Under the pieces are notes generated by a model. It saw only the letters and a list, made by a program, of their open reading frames with translations, was not told the origin of the DNA and ran no database searches. Positions 1 through 5,393 of a DNA stretch of 5,393 nt are shown here, piece after piece. Position 1 is the first letter of the stretch. Each line of letters starts with the position of its first letter. Source of the DNA: Clostridia bacterium (GTDB taxonomy: Bacteria > Bacillota > Clostridia > Oscillospirales > CAG-272); assembly GCA_017629925.1 (NCBI GenBank), contig JAGBWH010000170.1:1-5393 (forward strand), given 5' to 3'. Made by a program: the position numbers and the translations under genes.

Positions 1-3000
1 AATCTTTTGATCAAGGAAGCGAGAAGCGATACCAAGGTGAACTTCAAGCACCTGACCAATGTTCATACGAGAAGGCACGCCCAGGGGGTTAAGCATGATA
101 TCCAGAGGAGTACCGTCAGGCAAGAAAGGCATATCTTCGGGGGGCAGGATGCGGGATACAACACCCTTGTTACCATGGCGACCTGCCATCTTGTCACCCA
201 CGGAGATTTTACGTTTTTGAGCAATATAGACGCGCACAACTTTGTTGACGCCGGGCGCCAAGTCATCGGAGTTGGAGCGGTCGTAGACTTTCACGTCCAC
301 AACGATACCCGATTCACCGTGAGGCAGTTTCAGAGAAGAGTCGCGCACTTCTCTTGCCTTCTCACCGAAAATGGCGCGAAGCAGGCGTTCTTCGGGGGTC
401 AGTTCTGTCTCACCCTTAGGTGTTACTTTACCAACCAGAATATCGCCAGAACGAACTTCTGTACCAATTTTGATGATACCTTCAGCATCCAAATCTTTGA
501 GCGCATCATCACCTACGTTGGGCACTTCGCGAGTGATCTCTTGAGGGCCGAGTTTGGTGTCTCTTGCTTCAATGGAATATTCTTCAATGTGAATAGAGGT
601 GTAAATGTCATCACGAACCAAACGCTCGTTGAGCAGAACAGCGTCCTCGTAGTTGTAACCTTCCCAGGTCATGAAGCCAATGAGAGCATTCTTACCAAGA
701 GAGATTTCACCATTAGAGGTAGCAGGGCCGTCAGCGATAACTTGTCCGGCAAATACACGGTCGCCGTATTTCACCAAGGGACGTTGGTTGATACAAGTGC
801 CTTGGTTGGAACGTTTGAATTTGATGAGGTGATAAGCATCACGTCTGCCTTCATCGGTGACAACCACGATTTGGTCGGAATCAACAGATTCAACCACACC
901 TGCTTCTTTGGCGCACACAACCGCACCAGAGTCTACTGCGGCTTTGTGTTCCATACCCGTTGCAACGATAGGAGAGTCAGTCATCATCAGCGGTACTGCC
1001 TGCTTCTGCATGTTTGAACCCATGAGTGCACGAGAGTTGTCATCGTTTTCAAGGAAGGGGATACAAGCGGTTGCCACAGACACCACCATTTTAGGTGAAG
1101 CGTCCATGTAGTCAATCATGTCGCGGTCCACTTCGATAATTTCTGTTCTATCGCGGGCAATAACACGGCGATTGAGGAAACGGCCTTGTTCATCCAAAGG
1201 CTCGTTTGCTTGGGCGATGATATAGTTATCTTCGACATCAGCGGTCATGTATTCCACCTCATCGGTGACAATACCCGTCTCTTTATCTACCTTGCGATAG
1301 GGCGCTTCAAGGAAGCCATAATCAGAGATACGAGCATAGGTCGCAAGATAGGAAATCAAACCGATGTTAGGACCTTCAGGTGTTTCGATAGGACAAAGTC
1401 TACCATAGTGTGTGTAGTGCACGTCACGCACGTCGAAAGAGGCACGGTCACGAGACAAACCACCAGGGCCGAGAGCAGATACACGGCGTTTGTGTGTCAG
1501 TTCTGCCAGAGGGTTGCCTTGGTCCATGAATTGAGACAGAGGAGAAGAACCGAAGAATTCTCTGATAACAGTTGCCACAGGGCGAGTGTTGATAAGAGAT
1601 TGAGGTGTCATATCCTCGCTATCGTGAACGGACATACGTTCTTTGATATTCTTGTCCATACGGGACATACCGATGCGGATTTGGTTTTGCAGCAATTCAC
1701 CAACACAACGCAGACGGCGGTTGCCCAAGTGGTCAATATCATCCACAGAGCCCACACCATGGGTAAGGGCGAGCAGATAGTTGATAGAAGCATAGATATC
1801 TTCTTTGGTCACGTGCTTGCAGACAAGGTCAGCGTGTCTTGCACGGACGAGGGGCTTGATGACTTCGGGATCGGTCGTGCCTGCTTCTTCAATGATTTCG
1901 CTGAGCACACGTTGGCTTACCTTTTCATTGACGGCACAGTCTTTGAGATCATAACCCAAAACAGCTTCAGGCCATACGGTGAAGTTGGAGAACACTTTGA
2001 TTTCTCTCTCGTTTTCGGTTTTGACATACACCTCATTGACAGCGGCCCATTCAATGTCATGCGCCAATGCTTTGGTCACAAACGTGCCTGCGTCAGCGAG
2101 CATCTCACCGGTGAGACCGCTGAACACAGGACGAGTGAGGGTGGTGCCTTCGATACGGCGAGCAATGCTGAGCTTCTTGTCGTATTTATAACGACCAACA
2201 GGAGCCAGGTCATAACGTTTTGCATCAAAGAACAGGTTATTGATGAGCATCAAGGCGCTCTCCACGAGGGGAGGTTCGCCGGGACGCAGTTTTTTATAGA
2301 TCTCTTTGAGCGCTTCATCACCCAAGGTGGTGTTGTTTTCAAGCGCATTTTTTGCCGACTCATCTTTTGCCATGGAAGCAACGAGCATCTCCTCGTCACC
2401 AAACATTTGCAAAATAGCTTCATCGCTCTCCACGCCCAGCGCGCGGATGAGAGTGGTAATCGACACTTTGCGGTTCTTGTCGATTTTAACATAGAACACG
2501 TCATTGGCGTCGGTTTCATATTCGAGCCATGCACCGCGATAAGGGATAACCGTTGCACTGTAAGTATGCTTGCCCATTTTGTCAATGGTAGAGGCATAAT
2601 AGATACCAGGGGAACGGACGATTTGGGAGACAATAACACGCTCTGCACCGTTAATGACAAACGTGCCATTTTCGGTCATGAGGGGGAAATTGCCCATGTA
2701 AATTTCAGATTGTTTGGATTCGCCTGTTTCTTTGTTGGTCAGTCGAACACCCACTCTGAGTGCGGCATCGTAGGTGGCGTCTCTTTCCTTGCATTCCTCC
2801 ACGCTGTAACGGGGGTTAGGATCAAGAGAGTAACTCACAAACTCCACAACATAGTTGCCACTATAATCGTAGATAGGGGAAACATCGCGCAGAACTTCCG
2901 GTAGACCTTCGTCTAAAAACCAACGATAGGACTTCTTCTGCACCTCGATTAGGTTTGGCATATCCAGGGATTCGTTGATTTTAGAAAAACTCAGTCTTTC

Positions 3001-3030
3001 TGTCGTGCCAAGCTTACGGGTACTAAGCAT
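1..3030 (-). CDS. rpoB: DNA-directed RNA polymerase subunit beta, 3' end cut by window edge
   Basis: This is the beta subunit of core RNA polymerase, which forms one side of the active-site cleft together with beta'. The first 1010 residues are present, starting [15 protein letters not shown]. Landmarks seen on translation: beta-lobe segment [15 protein letters not shown] (about residues 131-145); [11 protein letters not shown] (431-441); the rifampicin-pocket region [20 protein letters not shown] (492-511) followed by [29 protein letters not shown] (546-560); the conserved acidic pair in GYNYEDA (E795, D796); and [13 protein letters not shown] (947-959), with the conserved lysines of the active centre. 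The frame is open to base 1, where it reads [10 protein letters not shown] and onward, so the C-terminal beta' docking region (roughly 200 residues by comparison with the 1193-residue Bacillus subtilis protein) lies outside. The ATG at 3030 is chosen because GGAGTGG precedes it at suitable spacing; an ATG at 3047 is out of frame. Downstream, off the edge, rpoC would be expected. The usual upstream neighbour rplL is absent. Confidence 0.98.
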   Translation of the reverse strand, partial: MLSTRKLGTTERLSFSKINESLDMPNLIEVQKKSYRWFLDEGLPEVLRDVSPIYDYSGNYVVEFVSYSLDPNPRYSVEECKERDATYDAALRVGVRLTNKETGESKQSEIYMGNFPLMTENGTFVINGAERVIVSQIVRSPGIYYASTIDKMGKHTYSATVIPYRGAWLEYETDANDVFYVKIDKNRKVSITTLIRALGVESDEAILQMFGDEEMLVASMAKDESAKNALENNTTLGDEALKEIYKKLRPGEPPLVESALMLINNLFFDAKRYDLAPVGRYKYDKKLSIARRIEGTTLTRPVFSGLTGEMLADAGTFVTKALAHDIEWAAVNEVYVKTENEREIKVFSNFTVWPEAVLGYDLKDCAVNEKVSQRVLSEIIEEAGTTDPEVIKPLVRARHADLVCKHVTKEDIYASINYLLALTHGVGSVDDIDHLGNRRLRCVGELLQNQIRIGMSRMDKNIKERMSVHDSEDMTPQSLINTRPVATVIREFFGSSPLSQFMDQGNPLAELTHKRRVSALGPGGLSRDRASFDVRDVHYTHYGRLCPIETPEGPNIGLISYLATYARISDYGFLEAPYRKVDKETGIVTDEVEYMTADVEDNYIIAQANEPLDEQGRFLNRRVIARDRTEIIEVDRDMIDYMDASPKMVVSVATACIPFLENDDNSRALMGSNMQKQAVPLMMTDSPIVATGMEHKAAVDSGAVVCAKEAGVVESVDSDQIVVVTDEGRRDAYHLIKFKRSNQGTCINQRPLVKYGDRVFAGQVIADGPATSNGEISLGKNALIGFMTWEGYNYEDAVLLNERLVRDDIYTSIHIEEYSIEARDTKLGPQEITREVPNVGDDALKDLDAEGIIKIGTEVRSGDILVGKVTPKGETELTPEERLLRAIFGEKAREVRDSSLKLPHGESGIVVDVKVYDRSNSDDLAPGVNKVVRVYIAQKRKISVGDKMAGRHGNKGVVSRILPPEDMPFLPDGTPLDIMLNPLGVPSRMNIGQVLEVHLGIASRFLDQKI

Positions 3031-3038
3031 AGATTGAA

Positions 3039-3045
3039 CCACTCC
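3039..3045 (-). promoter_or_regulatory. Ribosome binding site of rpoB
   Basis: Read on the minus strand, GGAGTGG lies about 8-11 nt before the ATG at 3030. It is the only Shine-Dalgarno-like stretch nearby and supports this start codon over the out-of-frame ATG at 3047. Confidence 0.75.
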
Positions 3046-3060
3046 ATTCGTTTGAAATAG

Positions 3061-3132
3061 GCCTTTTTCGTCTTGTGCTGCAAACAAGGCGATACGCGCG
3101 ACATACGCGTATATATAATATTATAAAAAGGC
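3061..3132 (-). promoter_or_regulatory. Structured rpoB 5' leader with nested inverted repeats
   Basis: Within the predicted untranslated leader of rpoB there are two perfect nested inverted repeats. The outer arms, GCCTTTTT and AAAAAGGC, are 8 bp each (3125-3132 and 3061-3068). They enclose an inner hairpin with 7-bp arms ATACGCG and CGCGTAT (3106-3112 and 3092-3098) and a 7-nt loop (3099-3105). There is no uridine run after the outer stem, so this does not look like an attenuator terminator. It could stabilise the mRNA, be an RNase site, or take part in control of rpoB translation. These roles are inference; only the repeats are seen. Confidence 0.5.
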
Positions 3133-3151
3133 GATTGTAATGCAATTTACG

Positions 3152-3180
3152 ATTATAACAGTAAATGTCAAGTTTGTCAA
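3152..3180 (-). promoter_or_regulatory. Consensus sigma-A promoter of rpoB
   Basis: On the minus strand the -35 box TTGACA (3175-3180) and the -10 box TATAAT (3152-3157) both match the sigma-70/sigma-A consensus exactly and are separated by exactly 17 bp. The bases TGT before the -10 add an extended -10 (TGn) element. The start site is expected near 3143-3146, giving a leader of about 115 nt before the rpoB ATG. A second, overlapping TTGACA at 3166-3171 is too close to the -10 to act as its -35. Confidence 0.92.
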
Positions 3181-3216
3181 TACTTTTTATAAAAAAATAA
3201 TAAAAAAATTTTGGAA
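3181..3216 (-). promoter_or_regulatory. A/T-tract UP-like element upstream of the rpoB promoter
   Basis: Directly upstream of the rpoB -35 box the minus strand consists of alternating A- and T-tracts with almost no G or C (3181-3216). UP elements of strong promoters, which contact the C-terminal domains of the RNA polymerase alpha subunit between about -40 and -60, look like this. Position and composition fit; binding by alpha is inferred. Confidence 0.6.
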
Positions 3217-3246
3217 TTTTTTTCAGGGCAGAAAAACTCTTGTAAT

Positions 3247-3264
3247 GTTTACAAAATGTTTACA
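3247..3264. repeat. 18-bp direct repeat, copy 1 (two-box response-regulator-like site)
   Basis: This is the first of two identical 18-bp copies of GTTTACAAAATGTTTACA. Each copy contains two TTTACA boxes one helical turn (11 bp) apart, here at 3248-3253 and 3259-3264. Read on the minus strand this is TGTAAA-N5-TGTAAA, which fits the published WalR (YycF) box TGTWAH-N5-TGTWAH. Read on the plus strand it fits the Bacillus PhoP box TT(A/T/C)ACA-N5. An additional inverted pair, TGTAA/TTACA, sits at 3241-3253. The site lies about 70 bp upstream of the rpoB -35 box. The bound protein is not known. Confidence 0.7.
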
Positions 3265-3287
3265 TTTAGAGGGGCAGTTTGGGCGGA

Positions 3288-3305
3288 GTTTACAAAATGT
3301 TTACA
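3288..3305. repeat. 18-bp direct repeat, copy 2 (two-box response-regulator-like site)
   Basis: This is an exact second copy of the 18-bp element, 41 bp downstream of copy 1 (start to start), which is close to four helical turns, so both copies would face the same side of the DNA. Its TTTACA boxes are at 3289-3294 and 3300-3305. The intervening 23 bp are G-rich and do not continue the 11-bp register, so the site is two separated pairs and not a run of four boxes. A role in controlling rpoB or, at about 270 bp from its promoter, the divergent oxidoreductase gene is inference. Confidence 0.7.
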
Positions 3306-3570
3306 ATTTCATTGCCCGTCTTGCATAAGGTTGGATATGGTCGTGTGAAGGTGCGAAACGGCTCAACATTCCCCAAAAACACCTATTTTTTTAACTTTTT
3401 CCGCATCGCTTCCCTTTACCTCATTTACTCATCATGCCCCGCCTTCCCCTCGCTTTCCCCCAAAATGCCACTCTGCTTTCTTGCCTATTCTCCCCCAAAC
3501 ATTTATGCATTGTGCTATGAAAAATTCTTAATGTTTGTTTAGTCTATACAAATATTTTTGAGCTTTTTGA
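3306..3570. other. Non-coding intergenic stretch with a C-skewed block
   Basis: I find no supported gene here on either strand: possible frames are short, lack ribosome binding sites and have no protein-like composition. Bases 3401-3500 are strikingly skewed, with about 46 C against 8 G on the plus strand, giving pyrimidine-rich runs on plus and purine-rich runs on minus. No tRNA-like fold, riboswitch signature or terminator hairpin is evident. Confidence 0.6.
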
Positions 3571-3576
3571 ATAGCA

Positions 3577-3605
3577 TTGTAATTCATTTATCTATATGAT
3601 ATAAT
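3577..3605 (+). promoter_or_regulatory. Sigma-A promoter of the FAD oxidoreductase gene
   Basis: The -10 box TATAAT (3600-3605) is preceded by TGA, an extended -10 element. TTGTAA (3577-3582), matching the -35 consensus at four of six positions, lies exactly 17 bp upstream. Transcription would start near 3611-3612, giving a leader of about 50 nt. Confidence 0.75.
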
Positions 3606-3648
3606 TATTTTGTTCTATTAAAGCAGATACACAAATCATACATAAAGC

Positions 3649-3652
3649 GAGG
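3649..3652 (+). promoter_or_regulatory. Ribosome binding site of the FAD oxidoreductase gene
   Basis: GAGG ends 8 nt before the ATG at 3661. The match to the 16S tail is moderate, but the spacing is ideal and the protein motif start (GxGxxG at residue 11) fits this ATG. Confidence 0.7.
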
Positions 3653-3660
3653 CTCTGAAT

Positions 3661-4956
3661 ATGAAAACAAAATACGATGTCATCGTTGCCGGTGGCGGAT
3701 TTACGGGCGTGGCGGCAGCCATTGCAGCCGCAAGAGGCGGTTGCGAGGTGTTGCTGCTGGAAGAGTCCAACTCTTTGGGCGGGTCTGCAACTCGTGGACT
3801 TGTCAATCCCTTTATGCCTTACTTCACCCCCATTCATCCCAAAGAAGGGGAAACAAGAAAATATCTTTCCAGAGGTATTTTTGAAGAGATCACCCATCGC
3901 GTGGCACAACTGACCAAAGAGGTGCATGGTGAGGATGCCAAATACACCACCCAGCCCTACAACACCTTTTCCGAAGAATACCTGAAAGTGGTGCTCAATC
4001 GCATGGTGACCGAGGCGGGTGTGAAGGTGCTGTTCCACACCTCTGTGATTGGTGCAAATGCAGATAATGGAAAATTGTCTTCCATAATTATATATAATGC
4101 ATCCGGTGTCACCACCCTTGAAGCGGAAAGTTTCATTGACTGCACCGGAGATGCAGACCTTGCCACACAAGCAGGCTTCCCTTTCCATTTGGGACGCGAC
4201 AGCGACCATCTCTGCCAACCTATGACGCTTTGCTTCCGTGTGGGGGATGTGGATATTCCTCGTTTCAACGCCTTTCGTCCGCAAATGCAAGCCCTTTATA
4301 AAGAATGGCAAGCGGCAGGCAAAATCAAGAACATTCGTGAAAACGTGTTGGTATTTTCCACCATCTCAGATACCGTACTGCATTTTAACACCACCCGCGT
4401 GGTCAAACTCAACCCCACCGATGCGGAAGATATTTCCAAAGCGGAAATGCTCGCAAGAGAGCAAGTATGGGAAATGTTTATCTTCTTAAGAGAGGCAGTA
4501 CAAGGTTGCGAAAACTGCCAACTGCTCTCTACCGCCATGCAGATCGGTGTGCGCGAAAGCCGCATGATCGAAGGCGAATACACCTTGACCAAGGACGATT
4601 TGCTGGAATGTCGCAAATTTGAAGATGGCATAGCCACCTGCAACTACGACATTGATATTCACAATCCCGAAGGCACGGGCACCTCTCACTATTACTTTGC
4701 CCCTCATACCTATTATAATATTCCCTATCGTTGCCTCATTCCCAAAGGTGCGGTCAACCTGCTTGTGGCAGGGCGCTGCATTTCCTCTGACCATGACGCC
4801 CAAGCCTCCTACCGCATTATGCCCACCGTTTGCAATTTGGGAGAAGCCGCAGGCGAAGCTGCAGCCCTTGCGCATGAGTTGGGTTGCTCCACCCGTGACG
4901 TCCCCACAAATGAGCTGCGCGCAAGACTCGTAGCAAATGGGGCTGTGGTCGATTAA
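3661..4956 (+). CDS. Stand-alone FAD-dependent oxidoreductase (FAD_oxidored, PF12831-like)
   Basis: The complete protein has 431 residues and is probably a cytoplasmic flavoenzyme, since there is no signal peptide or membrane segment. The N-terminus is a Rossmann dinucleotide-binding fold: DVIVAGGGFTGVAAA contains GxGxxG at G11, G13 and G16, and the second strand ends in LLLEE, whose acidic residue (E34/E35) would bind the FAD ribose. LGGSAT (39-44) follows. IDCTGDADLA (159-168) is the typical second FAD-contacting motif, GVRESRMIEGEY (296-307) is the family's conserved arginine-rich segment, and NLLVAGRCIS (366-375) with RIMPT and GEAAGEAAALA (394-404) forms the C-terminal FAD-binding signature. 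The length is usual for the stand-alone members. The substrate cannot be deduced; related proteins are mostly annotated only as FAD-dependent oxidoreductases. A CxxC pair (C283, C286) is present. GAGG at 3649-3652, 8 nt before the ATG, supports the start. It is monocistronic, between its own promoter and a terminator. Confidence 0.9.
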   Translation: MKTKYDVIVAGGGFTGVAAAIAAARGGCEVLLLEESNSLGGSATRGLVNPFMPYFTPIHPKEGETRKYLSRGIFEEITHRVAQLTKEVHGEDAKYTTQPYNTFSEEYLKVVLNRMVTEAGVKVLFHTSVIGANADNGKLSSIIIYNASGVTTLEAESFIDCTGDADLATQAGFPFHLGRDSDHLCQPMTLCFRVGDVDIPRFNAFRPQMQALYKEWQAAGKIKNIRENVLVFSTISDTVLHFNTTRVVKLNPTDAEDISKAEMLAREQVWEMFIFLREAVQGCENCQLLSTAMQIGVRESRMIEGEYTLTKDDLLECRKFEDGIATCNYDIDIHNPEGTGTSHYYFAPHTYYNIPYRCLIPKGAVNLLVAGRCISSDHDAQASYRIMPTVCNLGEAAGEAAALAHELGCSTRDVPTNELRARLVANGAVVD

Positions 4957-4991
4957 GCCCCCTTATATCCCCCATAACCGAATAGCAAATC

Positions 4992-5024
4992 CCCCCATAA
5001 ATGGCAAAATTTATGGGGGTTTTT
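4992..5024 (+). terminator. Intrinsic terminator after the FAD oxidoreductase gene
   Basis: A perfect 11-bp stem (CCCCCATAAAT at 4992-5002 with ATTTATGGGGG at 5009-5019) closes a 6-nt loop, GGCAAA, and is followed at once by five T residues (5020-5024) and, after CA, by six more. A partial duplicate of the 5' arm, CCCCCATAA, occurs at 4969-4977 and could pair alternatively with the 3' arm. The reverse strand lacks a proper T-run, so it is probably one-directional. Confidence 0.93.
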
Positions 5025-5108
5025 CATTTTTTGATGGAATTTGGTAGAATTATGTTGGCGATTTGTGTGGATTTGGGTGGACATGGCAGCATTGCCAAGA
5101 ATTGTGGT

Positions 5109-5138
5109 TTGCATTACCTGTGGCTGGCATGTTATGAT
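5109..5138 (+). promoter_or_regulatory. Probable extended -10 promoter of the downstream secreted-protein gene
   Basis: TGTTATGAT gives an extended -10 (TG at 5130-5131, TATGAT at 5133-5138). The -35 candidate TTGCAT (5109-5114) is weak, three of six matches with an 18-bp spacer, which is typical when an extended -10 is present. Transcription would start near 5145, leaving a short leader before the ribosome binding site. Since a strong terminator lies upstream, a promoter is needed in this interval. Confidence 0.5.
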
Positions 5139-5154
5139 AAGACCAACAAAAGAA

Positions 5155-5162
5155 AAGGAGGA
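5155..5162 (+). promoter_or_regulatory. Strong ribosome binding site selecting the GTG start at 5168
   Basis: AAGGAGGA is a near-perfect Shine-Dalgarno sequence ending about 6 nt before the GTG at 5168. The overlapping ATG at 5166 is followed immediately by TGA, so it cannot open a useful frame. The ribosome binding site therefore decides for GTG. Confidence 0.85.
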
Positions 5163-5167
5163 ATCAT

Positions 5168-5393
5168 GTGAAAAAGAAAAGTATTCTAAAAGTCGTGACC
5201 GCCACGCTTTTGGTGGCGCTCATGCTGTCGCTACTCTACCCGTTTGATGCCTTAAAAATCAAAGCGCATGGCGAAGCAGATACGCAAAGCCGAAGCCTTG
5301 AGCGTACACAAAATACCACATACGCCCCCGTTGAATTCACACGAAACGGCATGGCCATGTATCGAAAAGGCGCGTGGGTGAACGGTCATGTGT
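5168..5393 (+). CDS. N-terminus of a secreted or membrane-anchored protein of unknown function
   Basis: Only the first 75 residues are inside the window; the frame is open at the right edge. The start is GTG (read as Met), giving MKKKSILKVV, then a hydrophobic stretch at about residues 9-26 (core TLLVALMLSLLYPF). This is the pattern of a Sec signal peptide or N-terminal membrane anchor. A signal peptidase I cut after IKA (residue 33) is plausible; there is no lipobox cysteine. The following region (34-75) is polar, rich in Thr, Arg, Gln and Asn, and ends in the aromatic-containing YRKGAWVNG. I recognise no domain in what is visible. Nothing links it to the upstream oxidoreductase, which is separated by a terminator. 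Confidence 0.8.
   Translation, partial: MKKKSILKVVTATLLVALMLSLLYPFDALKIKAHGEADTQSRSLERTQNTTYAPVEFTRNGMAMYRKGAWVNGHV

Noticed and set aside
7..1017. Long plus-strand open frame (336 codons) antisense to rpoB
   Set aside because: It is in codon-aligned register with rpoB, so its stops need rpoB codons TTA, CTA or TCA, which this highly biased gene rarely uses. The translation has no recognisable protein character.
1186..2904. Long plus-strand open frame (572 codons) antisense to rpoB
   Set aside because: Same codon-register artefact; it ends where rpoB uses a CTA leucine codon. The opposite strand is unmistakably rpoB.
3114..3125. 12-bp palindrome TATAATATTATA as a second promoter -10 on either strand
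   Set aside because: No acceptable -35 lies 16-18 bp upstream for either strand, and it sits inside the rpoB leader downstream of a far better promoter.
3247..3305. Repeats as a CRISPR array or DnaA-box cluster
   Set aside because: Only two copies with a 23-bp gap and no cas gene; the TTTACA boxes do not match the DnaA consensus TTWTNCACA.
3140..3542. Two small plus-strand open frames in the intergenic region
   Set aside because: They overlap the rpoB promoter and repeats, lack ribosome binding sites and have low-complexity composition.
3592..4311. Minus-strand open frame (239 codons) opposite the FAD oxidoreductase
   Set aside because: It overlaps both the promoter and the FAD-binding domain of a clear gene, and its product has no recognisable motif.
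5041..5247. 68-codon plus-strand frame before the secreted-protein gene
   Set aside because: It has no ribosome binding site, runs through the promoter and Shine-Dalgarno region and overlaps the better supported GTG-started gene.

Overview
The window looks like a chromosomal segment of an anaerobic-type Firmicute (Clostridia in the broad sense). The reasons are a Gram-positive style RpoB without the large proteobacterial insertions in the part seen, AT-rich intergenic DNA, strong GGAGG-type ribosome binding sites and textbook sigma-A promoters with extended -10 elements. Genus cannot be read from the sequence.

Layout: (1) Bases 1-3030, minus strand, hold the first 1010 codons of rpoB (RNA polymerase beta subunit); its C-terminus runs off the left edge. 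(2) Bases 3031-3660 are a 630-bp divergent intergenic region. It carries an unusually strong rpoB promoter (TTGACA, 17 bp, TATAAT, with an A/T-tract upstream), a roughly 115-nt rpoB leader with nested inverted repeats, two 18-bp direct repeats with the architecture of an OmpR/PhoB-family (WalR- or PhoP-like) response-regulator site, a strongly C-skewed stretch, and the promoter of the next gene. (3) Bases 3661-4956, plus strand, encode a complete 431-residue stand-alone FAD-dependent oxidoreductase of the FAD_oxidored (PF12831-like) type, followed by a strong intrinsic terminator at 4992-5024. (4) From 5168 a new plus-strand gene starts at a GTG. It encodes the N-terminus of a secreted or membrane-anchored protein of unknown function and runs off the right edge.

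The three genes are separate transcription units and there is no sign that they form one pathway. The main point of interest is regulatory. rpoB is usually transcribed with rplJ-rplL just upstream, but here it heads its own unit behind a consensus promoter and a structured leader, next to a tandem response-regulator-like repeat. I see no mobile element, CRISPR array, tRNA, rRNA or evident novel multi-gene system.
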